NCBI GenBank assembly: GCA_934358405.1
Contig: CAKRKL010000020.1
Coordinates: 1-22,352, forward strand
Length of the DNA stretch: 22,352 nt
DNA from: an uncultured Blautia sp.
GTDB lineage: Bacteria > Bacillota > Clostridia > Lachnospirales > Lachnospiraceae
Reading direction: 5' to 3'
Shown here: piece by piece, positions 1 to 7,048 of the stretch
How the letters are laid out: every line of letters begins with the position of its first letter
How positions within the stretch are numbered: the first letter of the stretch is position 1
Position numbers and translations under genes: made by a program
The notes under the pieces: generated by a model
What the model was told of the DNA's origin: nothing
The model's database searches: none
The model's input: only the letters and a program-made list of their open reading frames with translations

Positions 1-173
1 ACCTTGTGAAAATCATGATAATGGTAGGCGAAGGTGCGCTTGGTCTGATCCTTGATATGAAAAAGCCGGAATTCCTGATCCAGATACCCGGTTTTTTCAG
101 TGGAAATCTCAGCGGCCGATGCAATGGAAACTTCGGCTGCATTTGAAGCGATATCTGATTGTTTGTTTTGCAT
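1..173 (-). CDS. AraC-family transcriptional regulator, N-terminal fragment
   Basis: The minus strand reads from an ATG at 173-171 without a stop to the window edge (57 codons), behind a good ribosome binding site (AAGGAGTGAG). After a poorly conserved acidic start, the peptide contains FRLFHIKDQT, then RTFAYHYHDFHKV. An F/Y-H-x-H-D-F-H-K segment of this kind opens the cupin sensing domain of Lachnospiraceae AraC-type regulators. The C-terminal helix-turn-helix lies outside the window, so the family call rests on this short N-terminus only. It is transcribed divergently from the DapF-like gene. Its ligand and targets cannot be read from this sequence. Confidence 0.6.
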   Translation of the reverse strand, partial: MQNKQSDIASNAAEVSIASAAEISTEKTGYLDQEFRLFHIKDQTKRTFAYHYHDFHK

Positions 174-356
174 GCTCTCACTCCTTGTCTGTTACACCTC
201 TTTCCTCTTATTTTATTCCCAAAGTGGTTCCGTTACAACCATAAAAATGCATTTTTTGCAATATAATCCGCAATTTCTCCTATATACATTGGAAAAATAA
301 ACGATATACTAGAGATATAGGCGTGAATATGATTCCAAGCAGAAGGGGAATAAAAA

Positions 357-1205
357 ATGAGAGACAGCATTATTATGACAAAATATCAGGGATTTGGAAA
401 TGATTATCTGGTGCTTGACGCAAACAAAAATCAGCTGCAGCTTCAGGGCAAAAAAATTGCTCTTCTTTGCCAGAGAGGCTTCGGGCTTGGAGCAGACGGT
501 GTCTTGTATGGCCCGGTTGAAATAAACGGAAAAATGGGAATGCGCATTTTTAATTCAGACGGAAGTGAAGCTGCCATCAGTGGAAATGGTGTCTGTATTT
601 TTGCAAAATATCTTATGGACAACGAATATGTAAAAGAGAAAAAATTTGCAATTGAAACCTTATCAGGAACCATAGAAGTAGAATGTCTGAATGCAAGAGC
701 AACGGAATTTCGTGTAAATATGGGCAAGGCATCCTTCCTTTCCAAAGAAATTCCGGTGACTGGCGAACTGCGCGAGGTAGTTGACGAACCATTTACATTT
801 AATAAAAAAGAATACAAGGCAACCTGTGTGACAGTGGGAAATCCACATTGCATTCTTTTTATGGATCAGATATCACCCAAGAAAGTGAAAGAGCTTGGAC
901 CATATGTGGAAAACGCAGATGAATTTCCGGAAAAAGTAAATTTACAGATTTGCCGTCAGATTGATAAAGGCAATCTGGATATGGAAATCTGGGAGCGCGG
1001 TTCTGGTTATACGAAGGCATCCGGAACAGGAAGCTGTGCAGCAGCCATTGCTGCATACAGAAAAGGTCTCATGGAGAACCGAATTAATGTAAATCAGCCA
1101 GGAGGCATGATTCAGATCGACATTAAAGACGACGGAACAATCTTTATGACAGGAACTGTTGGATATATTGCGGATGTAAGTGTAGCAGAGAGCTTTTTCT
1201 CCTGA
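357..1205 (+). CDS. DapF-family epimerase lacking both canonical catalytic cysteines
   Basis: This 282-residue protein has the full length and fold signature of diaminopimelate epimerase (DapF), a cofactor-independent enzyme that interconverts LL- and meso-diaminopimelate in lysine and peptidoglycan synthesis. It shows KYQGFGNDYLV at the N-terminus, NSDGSEA before the first active-site loop, GNPHC in the middle and WERGSGYT before the second loop. In known DapF the two catalytic thiols sit in CGNG and CGTG. Here the loops read SGNGVC (Ser75) and SGTGSC (Ser222), so both positions are serine; Cys80 and Cys227 follow five residues later. Activity as a DAP epimerase is therefore doubtful, and a different substrate or a non-catalytic role is possible. 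The start at 357 follows AGAAGGGG by eight bases; an ATG at 375 would give a more family-like N-terminus but has a weaker binding site. The gene stands alone, ended by a terminator. Confidence 0.85.
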   Translation: MRDSIIMTKYQGFGNDYLVLDANKNQLQLQGKKIALLCQRGFGLGADGVLYGPVEINGKMGMRIFNSDGSEAAISGNGVCIFAKYLMDNEYVKEKKFAIETLSGTIEVECLNARATEFRVNMGKASFLSKEIPVTGELREVVDEPFTFNKKEYKATCVTVGNPHCILFMDQISPKKVKELGPYVENADEFPEKVNLQICRQIDKGNLDMEIWERGSGYTKASGTGSCAAAIAAYRKGLMENRINVNQPGGMIQIDIKDDGTIFMTGTVGYIADVSVAESFFS

Positions 1206-1217
1206 TATAGGGAACAT

Positions 1218-1265
1218 AAAAACTCAGGCATAGAAGTAAGAAGACTTTTGTGCCTGAGTTTTTTT
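1218..1265 (+). terminator. Rho-independent terminator after the dapF-like gene
   Basis: AAAAACTCAGGCA at 1218-1230 pairs with TGCCTGAGTTTTTTT at 1251-1265 across a 20-base loop, and the right arm runs into a T tract. It sits 12 bases after the stop codon of the dapF-like gene and separates it from the next operon. Confidence 0.85.
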
Positions 1266-1278
1266 GCGTTCATTCTTA

Positions 1279-1305
1279 TTGATAAAAAATGCACAATCTT
1301 ATCAA
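1279..1305. repeat. Inverted repeat TTGATAA-N13-TTATCAA
   Basis: Perfect seven-base arms lie at 1279-1285 and 1299-1305, just upstream of the predicted -35 element of the Tp47-like operon. No T run follows, so a terminator is unlikely; an operator for an unknown regulator is possible. The A/T-rich sequence means chance occurrence cannot be excluded. Confidence 0.35.
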
Positions 1306-1315
1306 CGAAAAGAGA

Positions 1316-1344
1316 TAGACACGGCTAACCTGATGCTGTAAAAT
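1316..1344 (+). promoter_or_regulatory. Sigma-A type promoter of the Tp47-like/FMN/ApbE operon
   Basis: TAGACA (1316-1321) and TAAAAT (1339-1344) are separated by 17 bases, each differing from consensus at one position. A start near 1351 would leave a leader of about 40 bases ahead of the ribosome binding site GGAGGAAGAG. A second inverted pair, CTAACC (1325-1330) and GGTTAG (1352-1357), straddles the -10 element and could be an operator. Confidence 0.55.
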
Positions 1345-1390
1345 AAACGCTGGTTAGAATAAACTAATAAATATTGAAAAGGAGGAAGAG

Positions 1391-4300
1391 ATGAAAAATA
1401 AGAAGCTATTTAAAAAAATTGCTCCGATAGTAATGAGTGTAGCTGTAGCTATGACAAGCTTACCAGTTGGTGTATTTGCTGAGGATTTTACATCTGGGGA
1501 TGGAGTGACTGCAGAGGAATATGTGGCTGAGGACATCTATGAAGACACATATGAAGAAACAGAGGAAAACAGCGCTCCTGCAGACGATGGCTTTGGTTCA
1601 GGAGAAACTGCTTCAGAGGAAGAAAGCTTTGGCGACGGAGAAACTGTTTCAGAGGCAGATGTATTTACCGATGATGTAAATGCAGTTGGCGAAGGAAAAG
1701 CTATTGAAGGCGTTCAATATGTGCTGATGAATATTCCGTATGAGGAATTTTACAGATCAGAGCTGAAAAACAACAGCGTAAAAGTAGATGCTTTTACATC
1801 TGCTACATTAAATAAATCAAGAACAACAGGAATGATGAACGGAAATGCGGCGTATCATACAGATGCAGCCGGAACAAATCTTGCAGGCATTACTTTTCCG
1901 GTAAAAGTAAACGATGCTTCCGTTCTTGCAAATCTGAAACAGGTTACGGACGACTCTTCTGTGACAATTTCCGTTACTAACAGAGGTCAGACAAGCACCA
2001 ACACATATACAGGAAAGAATGCCCTGATCGAGAGTGACAGCCATTCATATTATGTATTGACAGAAGCTCCGGCTTATTACAAAGAGCTTGCTGTTGATGC
2101 AAACGGAAACTTCTCCTTTGGAGCAGTGCAGGGAATGGGGACAAAAACAGTCTCTATTGCTTCAACCTTTACAACTGAAACACAATATGGAGATTATGAG
2201 CTTGATCTTAATGACGAAACACTGGGAAGCATTCTGAATACATCAGAAGACAATATTTACGGTGCTGTTATCAATACTACAGACGGAACCACCTATGCAC
2301 TTCGCCATCTGGAAAATATCTGGAGAGGCGGTCATCTTGCATGGAGCACAGGCTTTACCACAACCGTTCATGGAGGTCCGGTAAGCTCTGCACATTATAA
2401 ATCCATGATGGGAAAAACGATTTCCAGTGTAACCTACTATACAAATAAAGGTATTATCAATTTTGATATTGAAGATACCTATGTACCTGTAATTACCGGA
2501 GCAGCTGCAACAGCAGCTGATGTAAAAACAACAGATACAGCTCTTAAAGTAGAAATTACAGGAAGCCTTCCGGAAGATTTTAATAAAGCTTATACAGTAG
2601 ATGGTGTAAAGGCAGAGATAAAAGACGGTGCAGTTGCAATTGCAAATCTGACGCCCGGAACACATACTGTAACTGTTTCTGATGCAAATGGAAAATATGC
2701 ATCTATCAGCGCATCCTTTATTGCAAAAACAGATGTTATGCCAGCTGCATATGACGAGTACGATAACAAACTGGTTGCAGCAGCTGACATTACAGCAGAG
2801 CAGCTTGCAGCTTATACAAAAGCGGTTTCCAAAGTCAAAATTGGTGAGAAGGAATATGCGGCAAGCGGAAGAGGCTCTGTAAAGATTGTTCAGGAAGATG
2901 GTTCCCTGGACTATTCCAAAGCTACAATAAACGACGGTGATACGATTGTTGTCAGCGCAGCCGGATATGAGGACCTGACATTTATATATCACGAAAATGT
3001 TTATGTATATGCAGGTCTTACATGGGCAGAATACTGGTCTTCAGAAGATGTATATAATGCAGGCTCTGCCGCTTCTTCTGATGTGGCAGACCGTAGAGGT
3101 GAGAAAGACCTTGGCGCATTTGATGCTGTAACAAGGGCAACCGCAAACCATGGTCTTCATAGAGGAAGCTTCCAGGCAATTGCTGTCCTGAACGGAAAAA
3201 CAATTTCTCACTGGAGCAATGATGGAAAGACAGTTTACTATGCAGATGGAACTTCAGAGGCATTTGACAGAAATAATGTAAAAGGCTATCAGGTTACTGG
3301 CCTTAAGTATGTTCCGATTCAGATTAAGAGAGCTGACCTTACAGAATTTGCGAAAACACATGCAATTGTGAAAAACGGCGGACAGCTTATCGGCGGATAT
3401 GGAGAAAATCAGTTAAAATCCTATACTGCCACAGCAAATGTCACTGCCAATACAAATGGCCTGAAGAAGGTTATCAAGGCAGAAGACGGAAGCTTTGTAA
3501 TCGGAGCAAGACAGACTGGAACGGATTCCGGTATTAAAGATACAGCTCTGAAAGAAGCAGCTGGAATTACTGCAACTGTAAAACCGGGAAACGGCTCTTA
3601 TGGAGAATTTTTAAGAGTTGACCTTACCGGAAACTACGGAGATCTTGGAGCAAACCTGCAGTCAGTAGAGTGGGCTTATTATGGAAATGATTCTTCTTAC
3701 ACCACAAGACTGGCAAACTATGGAACAAAATTTGCTGCAGATAACTGGATGCACAAGGCAATGGGAATCCAGCTTGGATTAACCGAATCCGGACGCTGCA
3801 AGCTCCCGGAAGGATATGATGGAACCGGATATTGGACACTTACTGTTCATGCACTTGGATACAAGGACTACACAATCAGATTCCAGGCAACAGCAGAGAA
3901 CATTGCGAAACCGGCCGGTGATGCAGATTCTACACCACTTGTGACGATCATTGCCGAAGCAAAGGCATTAAAAGAGGAAGACTATACACCTGCAAGCTGG
4001 GCTGCTGCAAAGGACAATATTGCCAATGAGCTTGAAGAATGCGAGGATATGCTTGCGAACATCAAGAATCAGACCACTTACGGTGTTGAGGAACAGATCG
4101 GACATTTAAGAGAAGCTCTTAATACTCTTGTAAAAGCAGAATTTAAGCTGAATAAAACAAAATTATCCCTGAATACCTATAAGACTAAAAAAGCAACCTT
4201 GAAGGTTACTACAAATCTGGAAGGCACTGTAAAATGGAAATCCAGCAATAAGAAGATTGTAACAGTAAGCTCCAAGGGAGTTGTAACCGTAAAAAAAGCC

Positions 4301-4825
4301 GGGAAAGCAACTATTACAGCAACCTTAAACGGAAAGAAGGTTACCTGCGCTGTTACGGTATCCGGTCCTGGAATCTCAGCAAAGGCAAAGAACGCAACTA
4401 TTTATACAGCCGGAACCAAGACAACAACTATCAGTGTAACAAAGAAAGGCGTATCCGGAACTGCAAAATTTAAATCCAGCAACAAGAAAATTGCAACGGT
4501 AAGCAGCAAAGGTGTGGTAACCGCAAAGAAAGCCGGAAAGGTAACTATTACAGTAACTGTCGGAAAATACAGCAAGAAAGTAACTATTACAGTAAAGAAA
4601 CCAACCTTAAAGCTTGCCAAAACATCTGCTTCTATTAAGGTGGGAAAGAAAACAACCATCAAACCAACTGCAACTCCATCTGGAAAAGTTACTTACAAGT
4701 CCAGCAATACCAAGATTGCAACTGTAAGCAGCAAGGGTGTTGTAAAAGGAGTGAAGAAGGGAAAAACAACCATTACAGTAAAATGCAATGGTGTAACCCA
4801 GAAATTTACAGTAACAGTTAAATAA
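1391..4825 (+). CDS. Secreted Tp47-like protein with C-terminal BIG2 domains
   Basis: This 1144-residue protein begins with a Sec signal peptide (lysines, hydrophobic core, likely cleavage after VFA at residue 30), then an acidic linker to about residue 100. Residues about 540-850 resemble Treponema pallidum Tp47, an outer-surface lipoprotein studied as a penicillin-binding protein: LTWAEYW, FDAVTRAT, a GLKYVP segment, NTNGLK and YYGNDSSYT, each with a close counterpart in Tp47 as I remember it. Residues about 105-365 look like a divergent second copy (IPYEEFYRSE, DAFTSAT, LENIWRGGHLAW). A FIVAR-like helical segment follows (about 855-915), then three lysine-rich BIG2 Ig-like domains (about 919-990, 998-1070, 1072-1144) with the repeated SSNKKIATVSSKGVVT pattern. 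There is no lipobox and no LPXTG signal, so attachment is probably non-covalent through the basic BIG2 domains. It is the first gene of the operon with the FMN-binding and ApbE genes. Enzymatic function is unknown; Tp47 likeness alone does not show beta-lactam binding. Confidence 0.85.
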   Translation: MKNKKLFKKIAPIVMSVAVAMTSLPVGVFAEDFTSGDGVTAEEYVAEDIYEDTYEETEENSAPADDGFGSGETASEEESFGDGETVSEADVFTDDVNAVGEGKAIEGVQYVLMNIPYEEFYRSELKNNSVKVDAFTSATLNKSRTTGMMNGNAAYHTDAAGTNLAGITFPVKVNDASVLANLKQVTDDSSVTISVTNRGQTSTNTYTGKNALIESDSHSYYVLTEAPAYYKELAVDANGNFSFGAVQGMGTKTVSIASTFTTETQYGDYELDLNDETLGSILNTSEDNIYGAVINTTDGTTYALRHLENIWRGGHLAWSTGFTTTVHGGPVSSAHYKSMMGKTISSVTYYTNKGIINFDIEDTYVPVITGAAATAADVKTTDTALKVEITGSLPEDFNKAYTVDGVKAEIKDGAVAIANLTPGTHTVTVSDANGKYASISASFIAKTDVMPAAYDEYDNKLVAAADITAEQLAAYTKAVSKVKIGEKEYAASGRGSVKIVQEDGSLDYSKATINDGDTIVVSAAGYEDLTFIYHENVYVYAGLTWAEYWSSEDVYNAGSAASSDVADRRGEKDLGAFDAVTRATANHGLHRGSFQAIAVLNGKTISHWSNDGKTVYYADGTSEAFDRNNVKGYQVTGLKYVPIQIKRADLTEFAKTHAIVKNGGQLIGGYGENQLKSYTATANVTANTNGLKKVIKAEDGSFVIGARQTGTDSGIKDTALKEAAGITATVKPGNGSYGEFLRVDLTGNYGDLGANLQSVEWAYYGNDSSYTTRLANYGTKFAADNWMHKAMGIQLGLTESGRCKLPEGYDGTGYWTLTVHALGYKDYTIRFQATAENIAKPAGDADSTPLVTIIAEAKALKEEDYTPASWAAAKDNIANELEECEDMLANIKNQTTYGVEEQIGHLREALNTLVKAEFKLNKTKLSLNTYKTKKATLKVTTNLEGTVKWKSSNKKIVTVSSKGVVTVKKAGKATITATLNGKKVTCAVTVSGPGISAKAKNATIYTAGTKTTTISVTKKGVSGTAKFKSSNKKIATVSSKGVVTAKKAGKVTITVTVGKYSKKVTITVKKPTLKLAKTSASIKVGKKTTIKPTATPSGKVTYKSSNTKIATVSSKGVVKGVKKGKTTITVKCNGVTQKFTVTVK

Positions 4826-4855
4826 AAAATACTTGTTTCATAAACTGCAAAGGAA

Positions 4856-4896
4856 CAGGGGCCGTTTTTAACAGCCCCTGCTTTTGCTTGCAAAAG
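4856..4896 (+). promoter_or_regulatory. Two tandem hairpins between first and second operon genes
   Basis: CAGGGGC (4856-4862) pairs with GCCCCTG (4874-4880), with three further pairs inside past one mismatch. CTTTTG (4881-4886) can then pair with CAAAAG (4891-4896). There is no clean T tract, so this looks more like an attenuator or an RNA-processing/stability element than a full terminator. It could lower the level of the downstream FMN/ApbE genes relative to the large surface protein. Confidence 0.4.
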
Positions 4897-4927
4897 AGAT
4901 TTATCCAGCAGACAAACAGGAGACAGC

Positions 4928-6484
4928 ATGAAGAAACAGGATAATAATAAAAAGTTTTTTGATAAAAAAGCACTGGTAAAACTGGCTCCGGCGGCAGCAA
5001 TGCTTGCAGCTGTGGCAATAACTGGCGCACAGATCAGAGGAACACAACAAGAATCTGTAATTGAGAATGAAAGTACTGCTGATTCAGAAGACCTGAAGGG
5101 GCTTTTGAAAACAGTTTATTCTTATATAAGTGGAGAAGAGGAAGAAGAAAGCAGTACCAAAAAGGAGGAAAGTACTTCAAAGAAAAGGAAAAAAGCTTCT
5201 AAAAAGAAAAAGAGCAGCATAAAAAAAGGATCATCCAAAACACTTCCGGCCAAAAGTGCAGCCTCATCAGGAATTGGTCAGGGAACTACCTCAACTCCCA
5301 CAACTGAGGTTCCGACAGATGGATACAAGGATGGAACCTACCAGGGAAGCGGAACGGGATTTGGCGGCACAATTACCGTACAGGTAACCGTTTCTGATGG
5401 AAAAATTGTTTCTGTAGATATTTTAAGTGCAGATGAAGAAACAGGAGCCTATTTTTCATCAGCAAGAGGGGTGATCAGCAGGATCCTTTCAAGTCAGTCT
5501 CCCAATGTAGATGCAGTCAGTGGAGCGACTTACTCTTCAAATGGAATTATTCAGGCTGTGCAGAATGCTCTTTCCAAGGCAGGAAAAGCTGCTGCTGATG
5601 TAACGCCTGTTCCAACCGCAACGCCAGAGCCGACAGAAGCACCAAAGCCAACCGAAGCACCAAAGCCTGCAGCCTCACCAGAAAATCCTACGTTGCCGAA
5701 ATTATTTAAAGATGGTACTTATTCTGCTTCTGCTCAGGGATATTCAGGCACTGTCACCATAACTATGGTGATTGAAGCTGGTCAAATAAAGGAAATCACA
5801 AATACCAATGCGGATACACGAAGCTTTTTCAATAAAGCATGGCGCAAGCTTCAGCCTGCAATTATTGAAAAACAAAGCACAGATGGGATTGATACTGTTT
5901 CCGGTGCAACATTTTCCTCAATGGGAATTCTGGATGCTTCCAGAATGGCACTGGAGCAGGCAAAAAATACAGATCCCGGTTCAACTGAAACCCCAGAGCC
6001 GACTGAAACCCCGGAGCCAACAGAAGCCCCAGAGCCAACAGAAACCCCGGAGCCAACAGAAGCCCCGGAGCCAACTGAAACCCCGGAGCCGACTGAAGCC
6101 CCAAACCCGACTCAGACACCAGAGCAGGCAGTATCACCAGAGCCAACCAAAATTCCAGAGCCAACAAGTACCCCAGAGCCAACTGCTACCCCAGTGCCTG
6201 CCAACGGATATGCAGATGGAACTTATACAGGAATTGGAGAGGGAAATGATGGACCGGATAGTGTACAGGTTACCATCACCATTTCGAATGGACAGATTGT
6301 AAGTGCATTTTACAATACCTATGACGATGAGGAGTATTTTGAGACTGCGTGGCCGTCAATTCTGGGACAGGTTATGGCAAACCAGTCCGCAGAAGGAGCA
6401 GATACTGTTTCGGGCGCAACCTATTCCTCAATGGGAATTATTCAGGCATTCAAAAATGCATTAAATCAGGCAAAAGGAGCATAA
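4928..6484 (+). CDS. Secreted protein with three FMN-binding (flavinylated) domains
   Basis: The 518-residue protein starts with a basic stretch and a hydrophobic segment (about residues 17-36) that acts as signal peptide or membrane anchor, then a lysine/serine-rich linker (about 50-105). Three FMN_bind domains follow at about 131-220, 259-345 and 430-515. Each ends in the ApbE flavinylation motif DxxSGAT: D195-T201, D322-T328 and D492-T498, where the threonine takes FMN through a phosphoester. Pro/Glu/Thr linkers separate the domains. Domain 1 is most like the single domain of the next gene (GFGGTI, GVISRILSSQS); domains 2 and 3 resemble each other (an FxxAW segment, DTVSGAT, SSMGI). The protein is expected outside the membrane as a multi-flavin electron carrier in the manner of FMN_bind proteins of Rnf, Nqr and PplA-type systems. 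Three bases separate its stop from the next start, so the two genes are surely cotranscribed. The redox partner is not shown by sequence. Confidence 0.9.
   Translation: MKKQDNNKKFFDKKALVKLAPAAAMLAAVAITGAQIRGTQQESVIENESTADSEDLKGLLKTVYSYISGEEEEESSTKKEESTSKKRKKASKKKKSSIKKGSSKTLPAKSAASSGIGQGTTSTPTTEVPTDGYKDGTYQGSGTGFGGTITVQVTVSDGKIVSVDILSADEETGAYFSSARGVISRILSSQSPNVDAVSGATYSSNGIIQAVQNALSKAGKAAADVTPVPTATPEPTEAPKPTEAPKPAASPENPTLPKLFKDGTYSASAQGYSGTVTITMVIEAGQIKEITNTNADTRSFFNKAWRKLQPAIIEKQSTDGIDTVSGATFSSMGILDASRMALEQAKNTDPGSTETPEPTETPEPTEAPEPTETPEPTEAPEPTETPEPTEAPNPTQTPEQAVSPEPTKIPEPTSTPEPTATPVPANGYADGTYTGIGEGNDGPDSVQVTITISNGQIVSAFYNTYDDEEYFETAWPSILGQVMANQSAEGADTVSGATYSSMGIIQAFKNALNQAKGA
5993..6190 (+). 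repeat. 18-bp tandem repeat encoding PEPTE(T/A) spacer
   Basis: Eleven 18-bp units encode PEPTET/PEPTEA and then decayed versions (PNPTQT, PEQAVS, PEPTKI, PEPTST, PEPTAT). The array forms the extended spacer between FMN domains 2 and 3; a shorter related linker lies between domains 1 and 2. The first six units are nearly identical in DNA and could vary in copy number by slippage. Confidence 0.85.
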
Positions 6485-6487
6485 CCA

Positions 6488-7048
6488 ATGAAATACCAGA
6501 GTTTTATTATGAGAGTTTTATGTTTGATTCTGATTATCGGGGCTGTGCTGGGGTATAACTCCATGCAGAAGAAGGAGAGCGACACCAGGAAAGATCAGGA
6601 AATTGCCAGCCTGAGTGCAAAGGTGGAGAAGCTGGAGAGTCAGCAGAAGGAAATCCTGAATGCGATTCAGGAGGCCGCCAAAGCTCAGGAAGAGGCCGGA
6701 AAGCAGGCTGAGGAAAAGAATGCTTCTGATGCTGATACAAAAGAAAGTGAAGATGCAGAAGACGAAGAAGAGCTTGCATACAAAAACGGAACCTACACAG
6801 GAGAGGGACAGGGATTTGGAGGAACCATCCAGGTTCAGGTAACTCTTGAGAATGATACCATTACAGATATTCAGGTAGTCAGTGCGCCTGGTGAGGATTC
6901 CGCCTATCTTTCTCAGGGAAAAGGCGTGATCAGCAGCATTTTGTCCGCACAGAGCACAGATGTTGACACCATTTCCGGAGCTACCTTCAGTTCCACAGGA
7001 ATCATCAATGCAGTCAACGATGCACTGGGAAAGGCGGAAAATCCATGA
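6488..7048 (+). CDS. Membrane-anchored single FMN-binding domain protein
   Basis: This 186-residue protein has an N-terminal hydrophobic anchor (about residues 7-24), a heptad-rich coiled coil (about 30-75), an acidic linker, and one FMN_bind domain (about 97-183) with the flavinylation motif DTISGAT (D160 to T166). The domain is closest to domain 1 of the preceding protein, sharing the GFGGTI, VISxILSxQS and SGATxSSxGII blocks. A short anchored carrier next to a membrane iron-sulfur protein would suit the first flavin stop outside the membrane, handing electrons to the three-domain protein; that order is inference. Its stop overlaps the start of the iron-sulfur/ApbE gene (ATGA), which points to translational coupling. 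No lipobox cysteine is present, so it is a signal-anchor protein rather than a lipoprotein. Confidence 0.9.
   Translation: MKYQSFIMRVLCLILIIGAVLGYNSMQKKESDTRKDQEIASLSAKVEKLESQQKEILNAIQEAAKAQEEAGKQAEEKNASDADTKESEDAEDEEELAYKNGTYTGEGQGFGGTIQVQVTLENDTITDIQVVSAPGEDSAYLSQGKGVISSILSAQSTDVDTISGATFSSTGIINAVNDALGKAENP

Noticed and set aside
100..300. Plus-strand open frame over the AraC gene start and divergent region
   Set aside because: It overlaps the AraC-family coding region on the other strand, has no ribosome binding site and encodes no recognisable protein.
289..310. Promoter for the dapF-like gene from TTGGAA and TATACT
   Set aside because: The elements are only ten bases apart; no -35 at proper spacing was found, so the promoter is left uncalled.
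2243..2992. Long minus-strand frame (249 codons) within the Tp47-like gene
   Set aside because: Cysteine-rich shadow translation of a gene with clear signal peptide and domains; no start signals.
1391..4825. Calling the Tp47-like protein a penicillin-binding protein or beta-lactamase
   Set aside because: I see no SxxK/SxN/KTG triad in the matching order, and Tp47 itself is not a classical penicillin-binding protein; similarity does not establish that activity.
5993..6190. CRISPR-like array
   Set aside because: The 18-bp units are contiguous and in frame without spacers; they encode a Pro-rich linker.
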